17,742 nt of DNA, taken from NCBI GenBank assembly GCA_905215645.1, contig CAJMQS010000042.1:1-17742 (forward strand), in the 5' to 3' direction. The number at the start of each line of letters is the position of its first letter. Positions within the stretch are counted from its first letter, which is position 1. This stretch comes from an uncultured bacterium (GTDB lineage: Bacteria; Bacillota; Negativicutes; Acidaminococcales; Acidaminococcaceae). A program made the translations under genes and the position numbers. The notes under the pieces are model-generated. The model had not been told where the DNA came from, did no database searches, and worked only from the letters and a program-made list of their open reading frames with translations. Of the stretch, positions 6,374 to 14,434 are shown one piece after another.

Positions 6374-6407
6374 AAAAAACGGAAGTCCCTAGAGAGACTT
6401 CCGTTTT
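6374..6407. terminator. Bidirectional hairpin terminator
   Basis: AAAACGGAAGTC and GACTTCCGTTTT form a perfect 12-bp stem with an 8-base loop. A/T-rich flanks on both sides give T-runs in both directions (TTTTTT on the minus strand). It is the second terminator after alsT. It directly touches the heptad array that begins at 6408. Confidence 0.8.
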
Positions 6408-6542
6408 GTCAATAGTCAATTGCCCAAAGAAGCCGGCACAACCGGGGCTTTGAATCAATAATTCCTTATATGTTAAAAAGAATCCGCCTGTTCCAGCGGA
6501 TTCTTTCCTCAGGCCGTTGACCGTTGACAGCTGGCCGCTGAC
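6408..6542. repeat. Heptad-bounded structured repeat element, copy 1 (135 bp)
   Basis: The left end is two 7-base units, GTCAATA and GTCAATT, followed by GCC (6408-6424). The right end, on the minus strand, is four units, GTCAGCG, GCCAGCT, GTCAACG, GTCAACG, followed by GCC (6542-6512). The arrays therefore converge. The interior has a hairpin starting GAAGCC at 6429, four bases after the GCC, with GGCTT closing at 6446-6450. It then has an A/T-rich stretch and a second hairpin at 6475-6506. Copy 2 (9806-9954) has the same parts in the same order and spacing. I do not recognise the family. Confidence 0.7.
6475..6506 (-). terminator. Hairpin terminator after alsT
   Basis: AAAGAATCCGC and GCGGATTCTTT form an 11-bp stem with an 8-base loop. 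On the minus strand it ends TTCTTTTTAA, a reasonable T-run. It is the first terminator reached after the alsT stop (6554) and also forms the right interior hairpin of repeat copy 1. Confidence 0.82.
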
Positions 6543-6543
6543 A

Positions 6544-6567
6544 GTTCTTCTGCTCAGGCAGCAGAAC
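6544..6567 (-). other. Hairpin overlapping the alsT stop codon
   Basis: GTTCTTCTGC and GCAGCAGAAC form a 10-bp stem with one mismatch and loop TCAG, which holds the complement of the TGA stop codon. It covers the last alsT codons and ends one base from the outer edge of heptad array 6542-6512. It thus occupies the same outside-hairpin position found at the other arrays. Confidence 0.55.
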
Positions 6568-7915
6568 CCTTCTTCTTTTCTTCCTTCACATGCTCCATAT
6601 ACTTCCGGGTCTCGGCCACCACCACACCGGACAAGCCCAACAGGGCGATCAGGTTGGGGATGGCCATGAGGCCGTTGACGATATCTGCCAGGATCCAGAT
6701 GGATTCCAGTTTCAGGAAGGCCCCGCAGCCCACCAGGATGATGAATCCCACCCGGTAGGGCATGATCCCTTTGACCCCTACCAAATATTCCATGCACCGT
6801 TCTCCATAGTAGTTCCAGCCCAGGATGGTAGTGAAGGCAAAGAGTACCAGCCCTACCATGAGCATATAGCCCCCGAAGGAAGGATAGGCCTGGAGGAAGG
6901 CCGCGTTGGTAAGGGCCGCCCCGTTCAGATCCGTCTTCCACAGGCCGCTGATCACCACCACCAGGCCGGTCATGGTGCAGATGATGATGGTATCGATGAA
7001 GGTCCCAGTCATGGAAACCAGCCCCTGTTCCGCCGGCCATTTGGTCTTGGCGGCAGCAGCCACGATGGGCGCGCTCCCCAGACCGGATTCGTTGGAGAAG
7101 ACCCCCCGGGCTACCCCGTTCCGCATGGCGAACAGGACGCTGGCTCCCAGGAATCCGCCTACGGCAGCGGTGGGATGGAAAGCATCATAGAAAATCTCCG
7201 CAACAGCTCCTGGCAGCTTATCCGCAAAGATCACCAAAAAGCCCAGAGTGGAAGCCATATAGATCACAGCCATGGCAGGGACGATCTTAGAAGCCGTCTT
7301 GGCAATGCTCTGGAGCCCCCCCAGGGTAATGGCCGCCACCAAGATGGTGAGCACCACAGCCGTGTATTCCACCGGGATCCCGGCGTTCAGCTGGGTGATC
7401 TGGACAATGGAATTCACCTGGGCAAAGGTCCCGATGCCGAAATAGGCCACCAGCACCCCGAAGAAGGCGAAGGCAATGGCCAGAGGCCGATAGGCCCGTC
7501 CCAGCCCGTTTTCGATGTAGTACATGGGGCCGCCGGAAATCTGCCCCTTGTCGTCCACGGTCCGGTATTTCACCGCCAGGCAGCCTTCTGCATATTTGGT
7601 AGCCATACCGAAGAAAGCGGCGATCCACATCCACAGGATGGCCCCCGGGCCCCCGGCTTTGATGGCCGTGGCCACCCCAACGATGTTCCCAGTGCCCACC
7701 GTAGCCGCCAGGGCGGTACACAGGGCCTTGAAGGAATCGATATCCCCTTCTCCCTGGTTCTCTGCAGAAAAGATCAGTTTCAGAGACCGGGGCAGACGGA
7801 AGATCTGCAGGAATCCCAGCCGGAAACTGAGGAAAATCCCGGTCCCCACCAACAGGACCAGCAAAGGCGGTCCCCAGACAAAACTGTCGATCTGATTCAG
7901 CAATGCAATACTCAT
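6554..7915 (-). CDS. Sodium:alanine/glycine symporter, AGCS family
   Basis: This polytopic inner-membrane carrier imports alanine, glycine or a similar small amino acid with sodium. The 453-residue protein begins MSIALLNQIDSFVWGPPLLVLLVGTG, the usual start of the family, and carries the family-typical segments ALAATVGTGNIVGVATAIKAGGPGA and FSNESGLGSAPIVAAAA. About ten to eleven hydrophobic helices are present, with a charged, Lys-rich C-terminus. The frame stays open far upstream, but the ATG at 7915 fits the family and has GGGGGA about 12 bases before it. It starts 22 bases after the broken ABC gene ends, on the same strand, so it probably shares the promoter at 9732-9760. The exact substrate cannot be told from sequence. 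Amino-acid import would suit an amino-acid-fermenting anaerobe. Confidence 0.92.
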   Translation of the reverse strand: MSIALLNQIDSFVWGPPLLVLLVGTGIFLSFRLGFLQIFRLPRSLKLIFSAENQGEGDIDSFKALCTALAATVGTGNIVGVATAIKAGGPGAILWMWIAAFFGMATKYAEGCLAVKYRTVDDKGQISGGPMYYIENGLGRAYRPLAIAFAFFGVLVAYFGIGTFAQVNSIVQITQLNAGIPVEYTAVVLTILVAAITLGGLQSIAKTASKIVPAMAVIYMASTLGFLVIFADKLPGAVAEIFYDAFHPTAAVGGFLGASVLFAMRNGVARGVFSNESGLGSAPIVAAAAKTKWPAEQGLVSMTGTFIDTIIICTMTGLVVVISGLWKTDLNGAALTNAAFLQAYPSFGGYMLMVGLVLFAFTTILGWNYYGERCMEYLVGVKGIMPYRVGFIILVGCGAFLKLESIWILADIVNGLMAIPNLIALLGLSGVVVAETRKYMEHVKEEKKKGSAA

Positions 7916-7937
7916 AATAAACAACTTCCCCCTTTTT

Positions 7938-9696
7938 TCATTGAGCCCGCAGGCGCTCTTCCCACTTCTCCGCACTATCCAGAGAAGCCGTATGTGTTTT
8001 TTTATCCAAAGCCAGCACCCGCTGGTGATAGCGGAGCAGCGTGCTTCTGTGTCCGACGCTGACCAGGGTGGTCCCAGGCAGCTTTTCTCCCAGGGTCCGG
8101 TACAGGGCCCCTTCCGTTTCCTCATCCAGGGCGGAGGTGGATTCGTCCAGGAACAGCCACCGGGGCTGGTAAAGCAGGGCCCGGGCAAAAGCCAGCCGCT
8201 GCTGTTCCCCGACGGAGAATACATGGGACCAGTCTCCCTCTTCCTGGAGATGGACTGCCAGATATCCGATCCGGCATAGTTCCAATGCCTTTTTCAAAGT
8301 CTCGTCGGAAAACTCCCGGGTGCCGGGATACAGTACCGCATCCCGAAGAGTCCCCAAAGGCAGGTAGGGCCGCTGGGGGATGAACATGATTTGGTCTTGG
8401 GATGGCATTTCCACCTTCCCCCGGGCAAAAGGCCAGATTCCTGCCAGGGCCCGGAGCAGGGTACTTTTCCCACTGCCGCTGACCCCTTTGATCAGTACAT
8501 TGGTCCCTGGTTCCAGAATCAGTTCCAGAGGCTTCAAGATGGGCTGTCCGTTGGGCAGGTCCACTTCCAGGGGCTCCAGCCGGACGGATCCATCGGTACT
8601 TTCCGCCCGTTCCACGTGGCTCTGGCTGCCGGCTGTCTGGACCCGGACCATATCTTCCTCAAAGCCCGTGAGCCGGTCCACCACTGCTTGCCATTCCGCC
8701 AGAGTAGCGTACATATCCACAAAATAGGACAGGGAATCCTGGACCCGGCCGAAAGCCGTGGCCACTTGCATCAGCCCACCCAGAGTCAGTTCCCGGCGCA
8801 GGAACCGGGGAATGGCCACCACAAAAGGAAAGATGATGGCAATCTGGGAATAGCCGGAATTCAGCCACACCAGCTGTTTCTGCTTCAGGACGATCTTCCA
8901 GAAGTTGTCCAGCAGCAGGGCAAACCGCTTCTTGAACACTTTCCCTTCCAACTGTTCCCCCTGGTAGAAAGCCACACTTTCTGCATTTTCCCGCATCCGC
9001 ATCATGCTGAACCGGAAATCCGCTTCCCGGCGCTGCTGGAAGAAGTTCAGGGCCACCAGTTTGTGCCCTACCCGGTGAGTAAGCCAAGTGCCCAGGGAAG
9101 CCATAGGCCACCGCCACCCAGACCATGTATCCGGGGATATGCCAGGTGCGTCCCAGAAGGGCAAAAGAAAAGGGCCCGGACAGCTGCCACAGGATCACCA
9201 CAAAGGAAACCAGGGTGCACAGGGCCTTTACAATCCCTACGAAGAACCCAAGGGTCTTGGTGACGAACAGGTTCACATCCTCGCTGATCCGCTGGTCCGG
9301 GTTGTCCATCTCCTTCCCGAACATTTCCAGCCGGTAGTAAGTCTGATGCTGGAGCCACCGGTCGATGTACCGGTTAGTGAGCCAGCGCCGCCAGTTCAGC
9401 ACCAGCACCTGCTGGAGATAGTAGGCATAGACCGCAAAGATGATGTAGATGAAAGCCAGCACCGTAAACCGCTTCAGCTGGTAGAAGATTTCTTCTGTCT
9501 GGTAATTCTGGAGAGCGGTATAGAAAGCGTTGTTCCACTGGTTCAGCAGCACCAGCATGGCTACCACCGCCAGGGTCAACAGCAGGATGGCCAGCAGTAA
9601 GGCGTAGGCTTTTTTCTTTTCTTCGCTTTTCCAATAGCTGCGGGTCAGGTGCCAGACCTGACTGAGCAGTTTTTTCGTACCATTTGTTTGTTTCAC
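7938..9696 (-). pseudogene. SbmA/YddA-like ABC transporter (fused membrane and ATPase domains), frameshifted
   Basis: This is a half-size ABC protein of the ABC_membrane_2 group (E. coli YddA, SbmA relatives), expected at about 585 residues if whole. The N-terminal frame (from GTG at 9696) reads MKQTNGTKKLLSQVWHLTRS, then several membrane helices, up to VWVAVAYG near residue 197. The family sequence then continues in another frame as ASLGTWLTHRVGHKLVALNFFQQRREADF. The ATPase has Walker A GVSGSGKST (about 404), the GEQQR-type signature FSVGEQQRLAFARAL (about 493) and Walker B RWLFLDE. Removing one base near 9100-9104 (TATGGCTT read as TATGCTT) restores one reading frame. Everything else looks intact, so this is a very recent mutation or a sequencing error. 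No slippery heptamer is visible. Substrate unknown. Confidence 0.85.
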
Positions 9697-9731
9697 GTGT
9701 CCTTCACCTTACACAATTAAGAATAAAAACT

Positions 9732-9760
9732 ATTATATTCGTTCCAATGAAAAAAAGCAA
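9732..9760 (-). promoter_or_regulatory. Promoter for the ABC transporter-alsT unit
   Basis: On the minus strand TTGCTT (9755-9760), a 17-base spacer and a perfect TATAAT (9732-9737) lie about 36 bases before the GTG start. It begins just after the T-run of the terminator at 9773-9805, so the unit is insulated from acrAB. Confidence 0.75.
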
Positions 9761-9772
9761 AGAATTTTGGAG

Positions 9773-9805
9773 AAAAAAAGGGGGCTGTTGCATGAGCAAC
9801 AGCCC
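9773..9805 (-). terminator. Hairpin terminator with seven-T run
   Basis: GGGCTGTTGC and GCAACAGCCC form a perfect 10-bp stem with loop TCAT. On the minus strand it is followed by CC and seven T. It is the second terminator after acrB and directly touches the heptad array starting at 9806. Its stem is nearly identical to that of the terminator after the FAD-oxidase gene at 17687-17718. Confidence 0.85.
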
Positions 9806-9954
9806 GTCATACGTCATAGGTCATACGTCATACGCCGATGGAAGCCAGCTCTACTGGCTTCGAATTTAAGAAAATCAGTTGAACGTTATAGCGGGTTTTA
9901 AAATTTCAAAATCAATTTGGTAAAATTGATTTCCAAAAGCGTATGACGTATGAC
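9806..9954. repeat. Heptad-bounded structured repeat element, copy 2 (149 bp)
   Basis: The left array is GTCATAC, GTCATAG, GTCATAC, GTCATAC, then GCC (9806-9836). The right array on the minus strand is GTCATAC, GTCATAC, then GC (9954-9939). The inner 16 bases are perfect inverted repeats (9820-9835 and 9939-9954). The interior has hairpin GAAGCCAG/CTGGCTTC at 9841-9861, starting four bases after the GCC exactly as in copy 1. It then has an A/T-rich stretch and hairpin AAATCAATTT/AAATTGATTT at 9909-9932. No open reading frame of note lies inside. This accounts for most of the 313-base gap between acrB and the ABC gene. Confidence 0.75.
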
Positions 9955-9959
9955 GAAGA

Positions 9960-9998
9960 GGTTGTTGCACGTGTGTGATTTTCACACGTGCAACAACC
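9960..9998 (-). terminator. Long hairpin after acrB, probable terminator
   Basis: GGTTGTTGCACGTGTG and its exact complement form a 16-bp stem with a 7-base loop, 11 bases past the acrB stop codon. The following minus-strand bases are CTCTTC, a weak T-run. It would fold very stably and probably ends or protects the acrAB message, with the seven-T terminator at 9773-9805 as backup. Confidence 0.7.
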
Positions 9999-10009
9999 CC
10001 TTTACCAGG

Positions 10010-13000
10010 TTATTTCTTTTCTTCCGGAATCGGGTCATCCACGGAGCCTACAGGCACCTTAGGATGGAAGACCTTTTCGATGGTGAGGAACAGGACCGGC
10101 ACCAGGAACAGGCTCAGGAAGGTGGAAGCCATCATGCCGCCGATGATGGCGGTACCGATGGAGGTACGGCTGCCGGCGCCGGCGCCGCTGGCCCAAGCTA
10201 GAGGCACAGCCCCGATGACCGTGGAGAAGGCGGTCATCAGGATCGGGCGGAGACGGACCGTGACCGTATCCACCAGAGCGGGCATGACGGCCCAGCCGTC
10301 GTCCACTCTCATCTTGGCATATTCCACGATCAGGATGGCGTTCTTGGCGGACAGCCCGATCAGCACGATCAGCCCGATCTGCATGTAGATATCACTGGTG
10401 AGACCCCGGAGATACTGGAAGCCTACAGCGCCCATAACGGCGGAAGGCACCGCGAAGATGATGCCCAGCGGCAGGGTCCAGCTTTCATACAGGGCGGACA
10501 AGCACAGATACACGAACACCAGGGAAATCCCGAACATCAGGAAGGAAGAGTTCCCGGCGGCTTTTTCGTCCCGGCTCTGGTCCGTCCACTGGTAGGTATA
10601 CCCACTGGGCAGTTCGCTGTTCAGCACGCTTTCGATGGCGCTGATGGCCTGACCGGTGGATACATTGGCCGCCGGAGACCCGGCGATCTTGGCTCCACGG
10701 GCCCCGTTGAACCGGGTGATGACCGGCGCGGCAGGGATTTCCTTACTGGTCACCAGAGCACTCAGAGGCACCAGGGCACCGGTGTTGCTGGCCACATACA
10801 GGTTGGAGAAGCTCTTGGTATCCCCTCTGTATTTGGGGTCAGCCTGGATGACAACCTTCCAGGTCTTGCCCAGCAGGTTGAAGTCGTTGACTTCGCTGCC
10901 GCCCAGGTTGGCCTGGAGAGCGGTGAACACGCTGGATACCGGCACGTTCAGGCTTTCCGCCTTGGCCCGGTCCACATCGAACTGGAGGGCCGGGGTATCA
11001 TCGGTAAAGGTGGTGTAAATGGTGGCCAGTTCCGGACGCTGCCGGAGCTTGCCCAGGATGGTCTGCACATCTTTGGCCATAGTGTTGGTGTCATGACCGG
11101 TAGTATCCATGATGTACAGGCTCAGGCTCCCGGTGTTGGACAAGCCAGGAAGTACTGCCTGGTTGAAGGCCATGGAGGTGGCCGCCGGGTTCTGGGCCCC
11201 CAGGATGTTCAGTTTCTTGAGGACGGTATAAACACTCAAATCATCGGTGGTCCGATTCTGTATGTCATCCAGTCGCACCGGCAGGATGGCGGCGTTAGGC
11301 TTCCGGCCCATGGACAGCACGTCGATGCCCACGATCTGGAGCACATGCTTCACCCCGGGGATCTGCTGGATTTCCTTCACCATGTCGTTGGTGACCTTGG
11401 TGGTCCGGTTGGTGGAGGCAGATTCCGGCAGGGAAGCCGTCATCATGACGAAGCTCTGGTCTTCATCCGGCAGGTAGGAAGAGGGGATCAGCTTGAAGAA
11501 CATGCCGATCAGCACAAAAACGATGGCCAGTCCCACCAGCCCCAATTTGAAGTGCCGAAGCAGCCGCTTCACGTTCTTTACGTATTTGCCGGTGGTCCGT
11601 TCCAGCCACCGGTTGAAGTAGCCGAACATCTTGCCCAGGAACCCTTTGCTGCCGTTGGGATCCTTGGGTTTGATCACCATGGCGCAGACCGCCGGGCTCA
11701 GGGACATGGCCACTACAGCGGAGATACTCAGGGCCACCACGATACTCAGGGCGAACTGTTTGTACAGCACCCCGGTGATCCCGCTCAGGAAAGCTACAGG
11801 CAGGAATACGGCCAGCAGCACAAAGGCGGTAGCCACAATGGCCCCGGACACTTCCCGCATGGCAGTATAGGTGGCCTCCTTGGGACTCATGCCCAGGGCA
11901 TCCACATTGTGTTCCACGGCTTCCACCACCACGATGGCGTCATCCACCACGATCCCGATGGCCAGTACCAGAGCAAACAGAGTCAGTGTGTTGATGGTGA
12001 AGTCAAAGATGATGAAGGCTCCGAAAGTCCCCAACAGAGAAACCGGGATGGCCAGGGTGGGCACCAGGGTAGCCCGCCAGCTTTGCAGGAACACCCAGGT
12101 GATCAGGATAACCAGCACCAGGGTTTCCACCAGGGTAACCACCACTTCCTTCAGGGATTCCCGCACATACTCCGTGTTGTCCTGTACGATGGTCAGTTTC
12201 AGATCCGGCGGGAAATTCTTTTCCGCTTCCGCCAACACCTTCTTCACTTCCGCCACAGATTCCAGGGCGTTGGCGTCGGTGTTCAGGCTGATGGCGTAGT
12301 TCATGGCGTTCTTTCCGTCCAGTTTGGAGGTAACGCTGTCATCACGGGGACCGAATTCCACCCGGGCCACATCCTTCACCCGGAGCAGGTTCCCGCTGCT
12401 GTTCTTGATGATGATGTTGCCGAATTCATCGGCGGTGGTGAGACGGCCCTTGACACGGGCGGAATACTGGAATTCCTGGTCCGCCTCGTTGGGCCGGGCC
12501 CCGATGCTCCCGGCAGGAGCCTGGACGTTCTGGCTGGCGATGGCGTTCTTCACATCCGCCGCCGTTACTCCCAGCTGGGCCATCTTCATGGGATCCAGCC
12601 ACACCCGCATGGCCAGTTCCGGCCCGTATTCGCTGACTTCAGAAACCCCTTTCACCCGCTTCAGGGCATCCACGAACTGGGTGGAACCGTAGGTCTTCAT
12701 GAACAGGGTGTCATAGGTGCCATTGGGAGAAGTCAGGGCGAAATACATGATGGTTTCCGCCGATTCCTTCTTTGTGGTGACCCCGTAGGAACTTACTTCG
12801 CTGGGCAGGGAGGCAGAAGCCTGAGCCACCCGGTTCTGCACCTTGACGGAGTCCATATCCGGGTCCGTCCCCAGTTCGAACTTTACGTTCAGGGTGTAGT
12901 TGCCCTGGTTGTCGCTGGTGGAGTTCATATCCACCATATTGTCCACCCCGTTGACCTGCTTTTCAATGGCCTGGGCCACGGACTCTTCCACAACCTCCGA

Positions 13001-13159
13001 GCTGGCCCCCACATAGTTGGTCCGCACACTGATCCGGGGGTTGGAAATCTGGGGATACTGGGCAATGGGCAGGTTGTAAGCCGAAATGATCCCGATCAGG
13101 GCGATGATGATGGAGATGACGCAGGCAAATACAGGGTGATCAATGAAATACTTTGCCAC
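10010..13159 (-). CDS. acrB: RND multidrug efflux pump, AcrB/HAE1 family
   Basis: This trimeric inner-membrane proton antiporter captures hydrophobic compounds from the membrane and periplasm and drives them through an outer-membrane channel. At 1049 residues it has full AcrB length. It begins MAKYFIDHPVFACVISIIIALIGIISAYNLPIAQYP, the classic HAE1 start. The proton-relay aspartates are present in helix 4 (GIVVDDAIVVVEAVEHN, D406 and D407), as is the relay lysine in GLSAKNAILIVEYAK near residue 940. Two large periplasmic loops follow helices 1 and 7. The start is GTG, with AAGGAGG 8 bases before. It begins 13 bases after the adaptor gene, clearly one operon. No TolC-type channel gene is in the window. 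Substrates cannot be inferred. Its presence is strong evidence for an outer membrane. Confidence 0.95.
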   Translation of the reverse strand: MAKYFIDHPVFACVISIIIALIGIISAYNLPIAQYPQISNPRISVRTNYVGASSEVVEESVAQAIEKQVNGVDNMVDMNSTSDNQGNYTLNVKFELGTDPDMDSVKVQNRVAQASASLPSEVSSYGVTTKKESAETIMYFALTSPNGTYDTLFMKTYGSTQFVDALKRVKGVSEVSEYGPELAMRVWLDPMKMAQLGVTAADVKNAIASQNVQAPAGSIGARPNEADQEFQYSARVKGRLTTADEFGNIIIKNSSGNLLRVKDVARVEFGPRDDSVTSKLDGKNAMNYAISLNTDANALESVAEVKKVLAEAEKNFPPDLKLTIVQDNTEYVRESLKEVVVTLVETLVLVILITWVFLQSWRATLVPTLAIPVSLLGTFGAFIIFDFTINTLTLFALVLAIGIVVDDAIVVVEAVEHNVDALGMSPKEATYTAMREVSGAIVATAFVLLAVFLPVAFLSGITGVLYKQFALSIVVALSISAVVAMSLSPAVCAMVIKPKDPNGSKGFLGKMFGYFNRWLERTTGKYVKNVKRLLRHFKLGLVGLAIVFVLIGMFFKLIPSSYLPDEDQSFVMMTASLPESASTNRTTKVTNDMVKEIQQIPGVKHVLQIVGIDVLSMGRKPNAAILPVRLDDIQNRTTDDLSVYTVLKKLNILGAQNPAATSMAFNQAVLPGLSNTGSLSLYIMDTTGHDTNTMAKDVQTILGKLRQRPELATIYTTFTDDTPALQFDVDRAKAESLNVPVSSVFTALQANLGGSEVNDFNLLGKTWKVVIQADPKYRGDTKSFSNLYVASNTGALVPLSALVTSKEIPAAPVITRFNGARGAKIAGSPAANVSTGQAISAIESVLNSELPSGYTYQWTDQSRDEKAAGNSSFLMFGISLVFVYLCLSALYESWTLPLGIIFAVPSAVMGAVGFQYLRGLTSDIYMQIGLIVLIGLSAKNAILIVEYAKMRVDDGWAVMPALVDTVTVRLRPILMTAFSTVIGAVPLAWASGAGAGSRTSIGTAIIGGMMASTFLSLFLVPVLFLTIEKVFHPKVPVGSVDDPIPEEKK

Positions 13160-13172
13160 TTACTGTACCTCC

Positions 13173-14327
13173 TTACTTACCGCTTGTGGTGGTTGTATCC
13201 GTGGTATCCAGATCGGCTTCCGTCATGGGAGAAGCATTGACTTTGGCGCCTTCCTTCAGTTTCTGGACCCCTTCCACCACTACGGTTTCCGTGCCGTCCA
13301 GACCGCTCTTCACCAGCCACAGTTTCCCGATCCGGGCTCCCAGCTGGACTTCCTTCATGCTGACGGTGTTGTCGCTGTTGATCACATAGACGAAATGCTT
13401 GTACATCACGTCGGTGACAGCCCGCTGAGGCACCAGGATGGCATTGGGCACGGTGGACCCCACTACGGAAATATTGGCGAACATGCCGGGCAGCAGCACC
13501 CCGTTGGGGTTCTGGAATTCCGCCTTCAGGGTAAGGGTGCCGGTGGTGTCGCTGACGCCCCGGTCCACCTGGGTCACGGAACCCTTTTCCGGATAGGTGG
13601 TGCCATCGCTGAGCTTCATGGTCACGTTCTGGAGTTTGGTGCCGTTATTGGTGTTCCCCTGCATGATGTCCAGGTAGTCGGCCTGGGACACGGAGAACCG
13701 GACCCGCATGGGATCACTGCCGGAAATGGTGGTGAGCACCGTGGAGTTGGCCGTCACGAAAGAGCCTTCCGCCAGAGGATTGGTATCGATTTTCCCAGAG
13801 AAGGGAGCCACGATCTGGGTATCGCTTACATCCACCTGGGAAGAAGCCAGAATGGCGGACTGGGCATCCACGGCAGCCTGGGCCTGGGCCAGCTGGGTAT
13901 TGTACTGGTCTGCCGTCTGTTTGCTCACAGCCCCCTGTTCATACAGGGTCTGATACCGGGAGGCATCCCGCTGGGCATTGGCCAGGGTTGCCTGGGCATT
14001 GGCCAAGTTGGCCTGGGCATTCAGAACGGAATTCTGGTAATTCCGGGGATCGATTACATAGAGCAGCTGGCCTGCTTCCACATAATCCCCGCCGTTCACC
14101 AGTTTCTGGACAATGGTCCCCGTCACCTTGCTCTTGATCTGTACATCGTTGGCCGCTTCCACGAACCCGGTGTAATCATAAGTAATGGGGGTATCCCGTC
14201 TGATGACTTTCATGGACTTCACTGCCACATCTCCCGCCGCCGGAGTCGTCTTCTTGCCGCAGCCGGCAACGCCTACCAGCAGAAGGAGTGCCATCCCCAT
14301 GGATATCACTTTTTTCTTTCCTAACAT
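13173..14327 (-). CDS. acrA: Efflux RND adaptor (membrane fusion) lipoprotein, AcrA family
   Basis: This periplasmic adaptor links the RND pump to the outer-membrane channel. The 384-residue precursor has a lysine-rich start (MLGKKK), a hydrophobic stretch and lipobox VAGC with Cys23, so it should be lipid-anchored. Next come the lipoyl half-motifs (about 70-95), an Ala/Gln-rich alpha-hairpin (NAQANLANAQATLANAQRDA onward), the second lipoyl half (QIVAPFSGKIDTNPLAEGSFV), a beta-barrel and a membrane-proximal domain. The Thr-rich tail ends TDTTTTSGK. The ATG at 14327 is chosen because AGGAGG lies 7 bases before it; the frame extends 34 codons further but without a signal sequence. A promoter lies at 14401-14429. 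Confidence 0.94.
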   Translation of the reverse strand: MLGKKKVISMGMALLLLVGVAGCGKKTTPAAGDVAVKSMKVIRRDTPITYDYTGFVEAANDVQIKSKVTGTIVQKLVNGGDYVEAGQLLYVIDPRNYQNSVLNAQANLANAQATLANAQRDASRYQTLYEQGAVSKQTADQYNTQLAQAQAAVDAQSAILASSQVDVSDTQIVAPFSGKIDTNPLAEGSFVTANSTVLTTISGSDPMRVRFSVSQADYLDIMQGNTNNGTKLQNVTMKLSDGTTYPEKGSVTQVDRGVSDTTGTLTLKAEFQNPNGVLLPGMFANISVVGSTVPNAILVPQRAVTDVMYKHFVYVINSDNTVSMKEVQLGARIGKLWLVKSGLDGTETVVVEGVQKLKEGAKVNASPMTEADLDTTDTTTTSGK

Positions 14328-14400
14328 GGACAATCCTCCTAAAATCCTGCCCTCCCGGGCATGTACTGCAATCATGGAATACTTATAGAAAACCTTGTAT

Positions 14401-14429
14401 ATTATATCGTATGCAAATTCTAGTTTCAA
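14401..14429 (-). promoter_or_regulatory. Promoter of the acrAB operon
   Basis: On the minus strand TTGAAA (14424-14429), a 17-base spacer and a perfect TATAAT (14401-14406) stand 74 bases before the acrA start. The -35 box lies only five bases past the stop of the upstream gene, and no terminator separates them, so read-through is possible. No clear operator palindrome or adjacent TetR-type regulator gene was found. Confidence 0.8.
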
Positions 14430-14434
14430 ACCTG

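Noticed and set aside
9096..9110. Programmed ribosomal frameshift in the ABC transporter
   Set aside because: No slippery heptamer, stimulatory pseudoknot or internal ribosome site is visible at the junction, and homologues are single-frame proteins.
9684..9869. A 61-codon plus-strand frame spanning the ABC promoter and the hairpin at 9782
   Set aside because: It overlaps a promoter, a terminator and the heptad array, and has no convincing ribosome site or family match.
9806..9954. CRISPR array
   Set aside because: The repeat units are 7 bases in direct tandem without spacers of CRISPR length, and no cas gene is present.
9780..10000. A classical insertion sequence or transposon remnant
   Set aside because: No transposase fragment, target-site duplication or known IS end was recognised. 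The structure is described as a repeat element of unknown type instead.
11093..13240. A plus-strand open frame of 715 codons opposite acrB
   Set aside because: Same reason: it is a mirror frame of acrB with His/Gly/Gln-rich sequence and no recognisable domain. Similar long shadows at 4938-6392 and 6590-8062 were left out.
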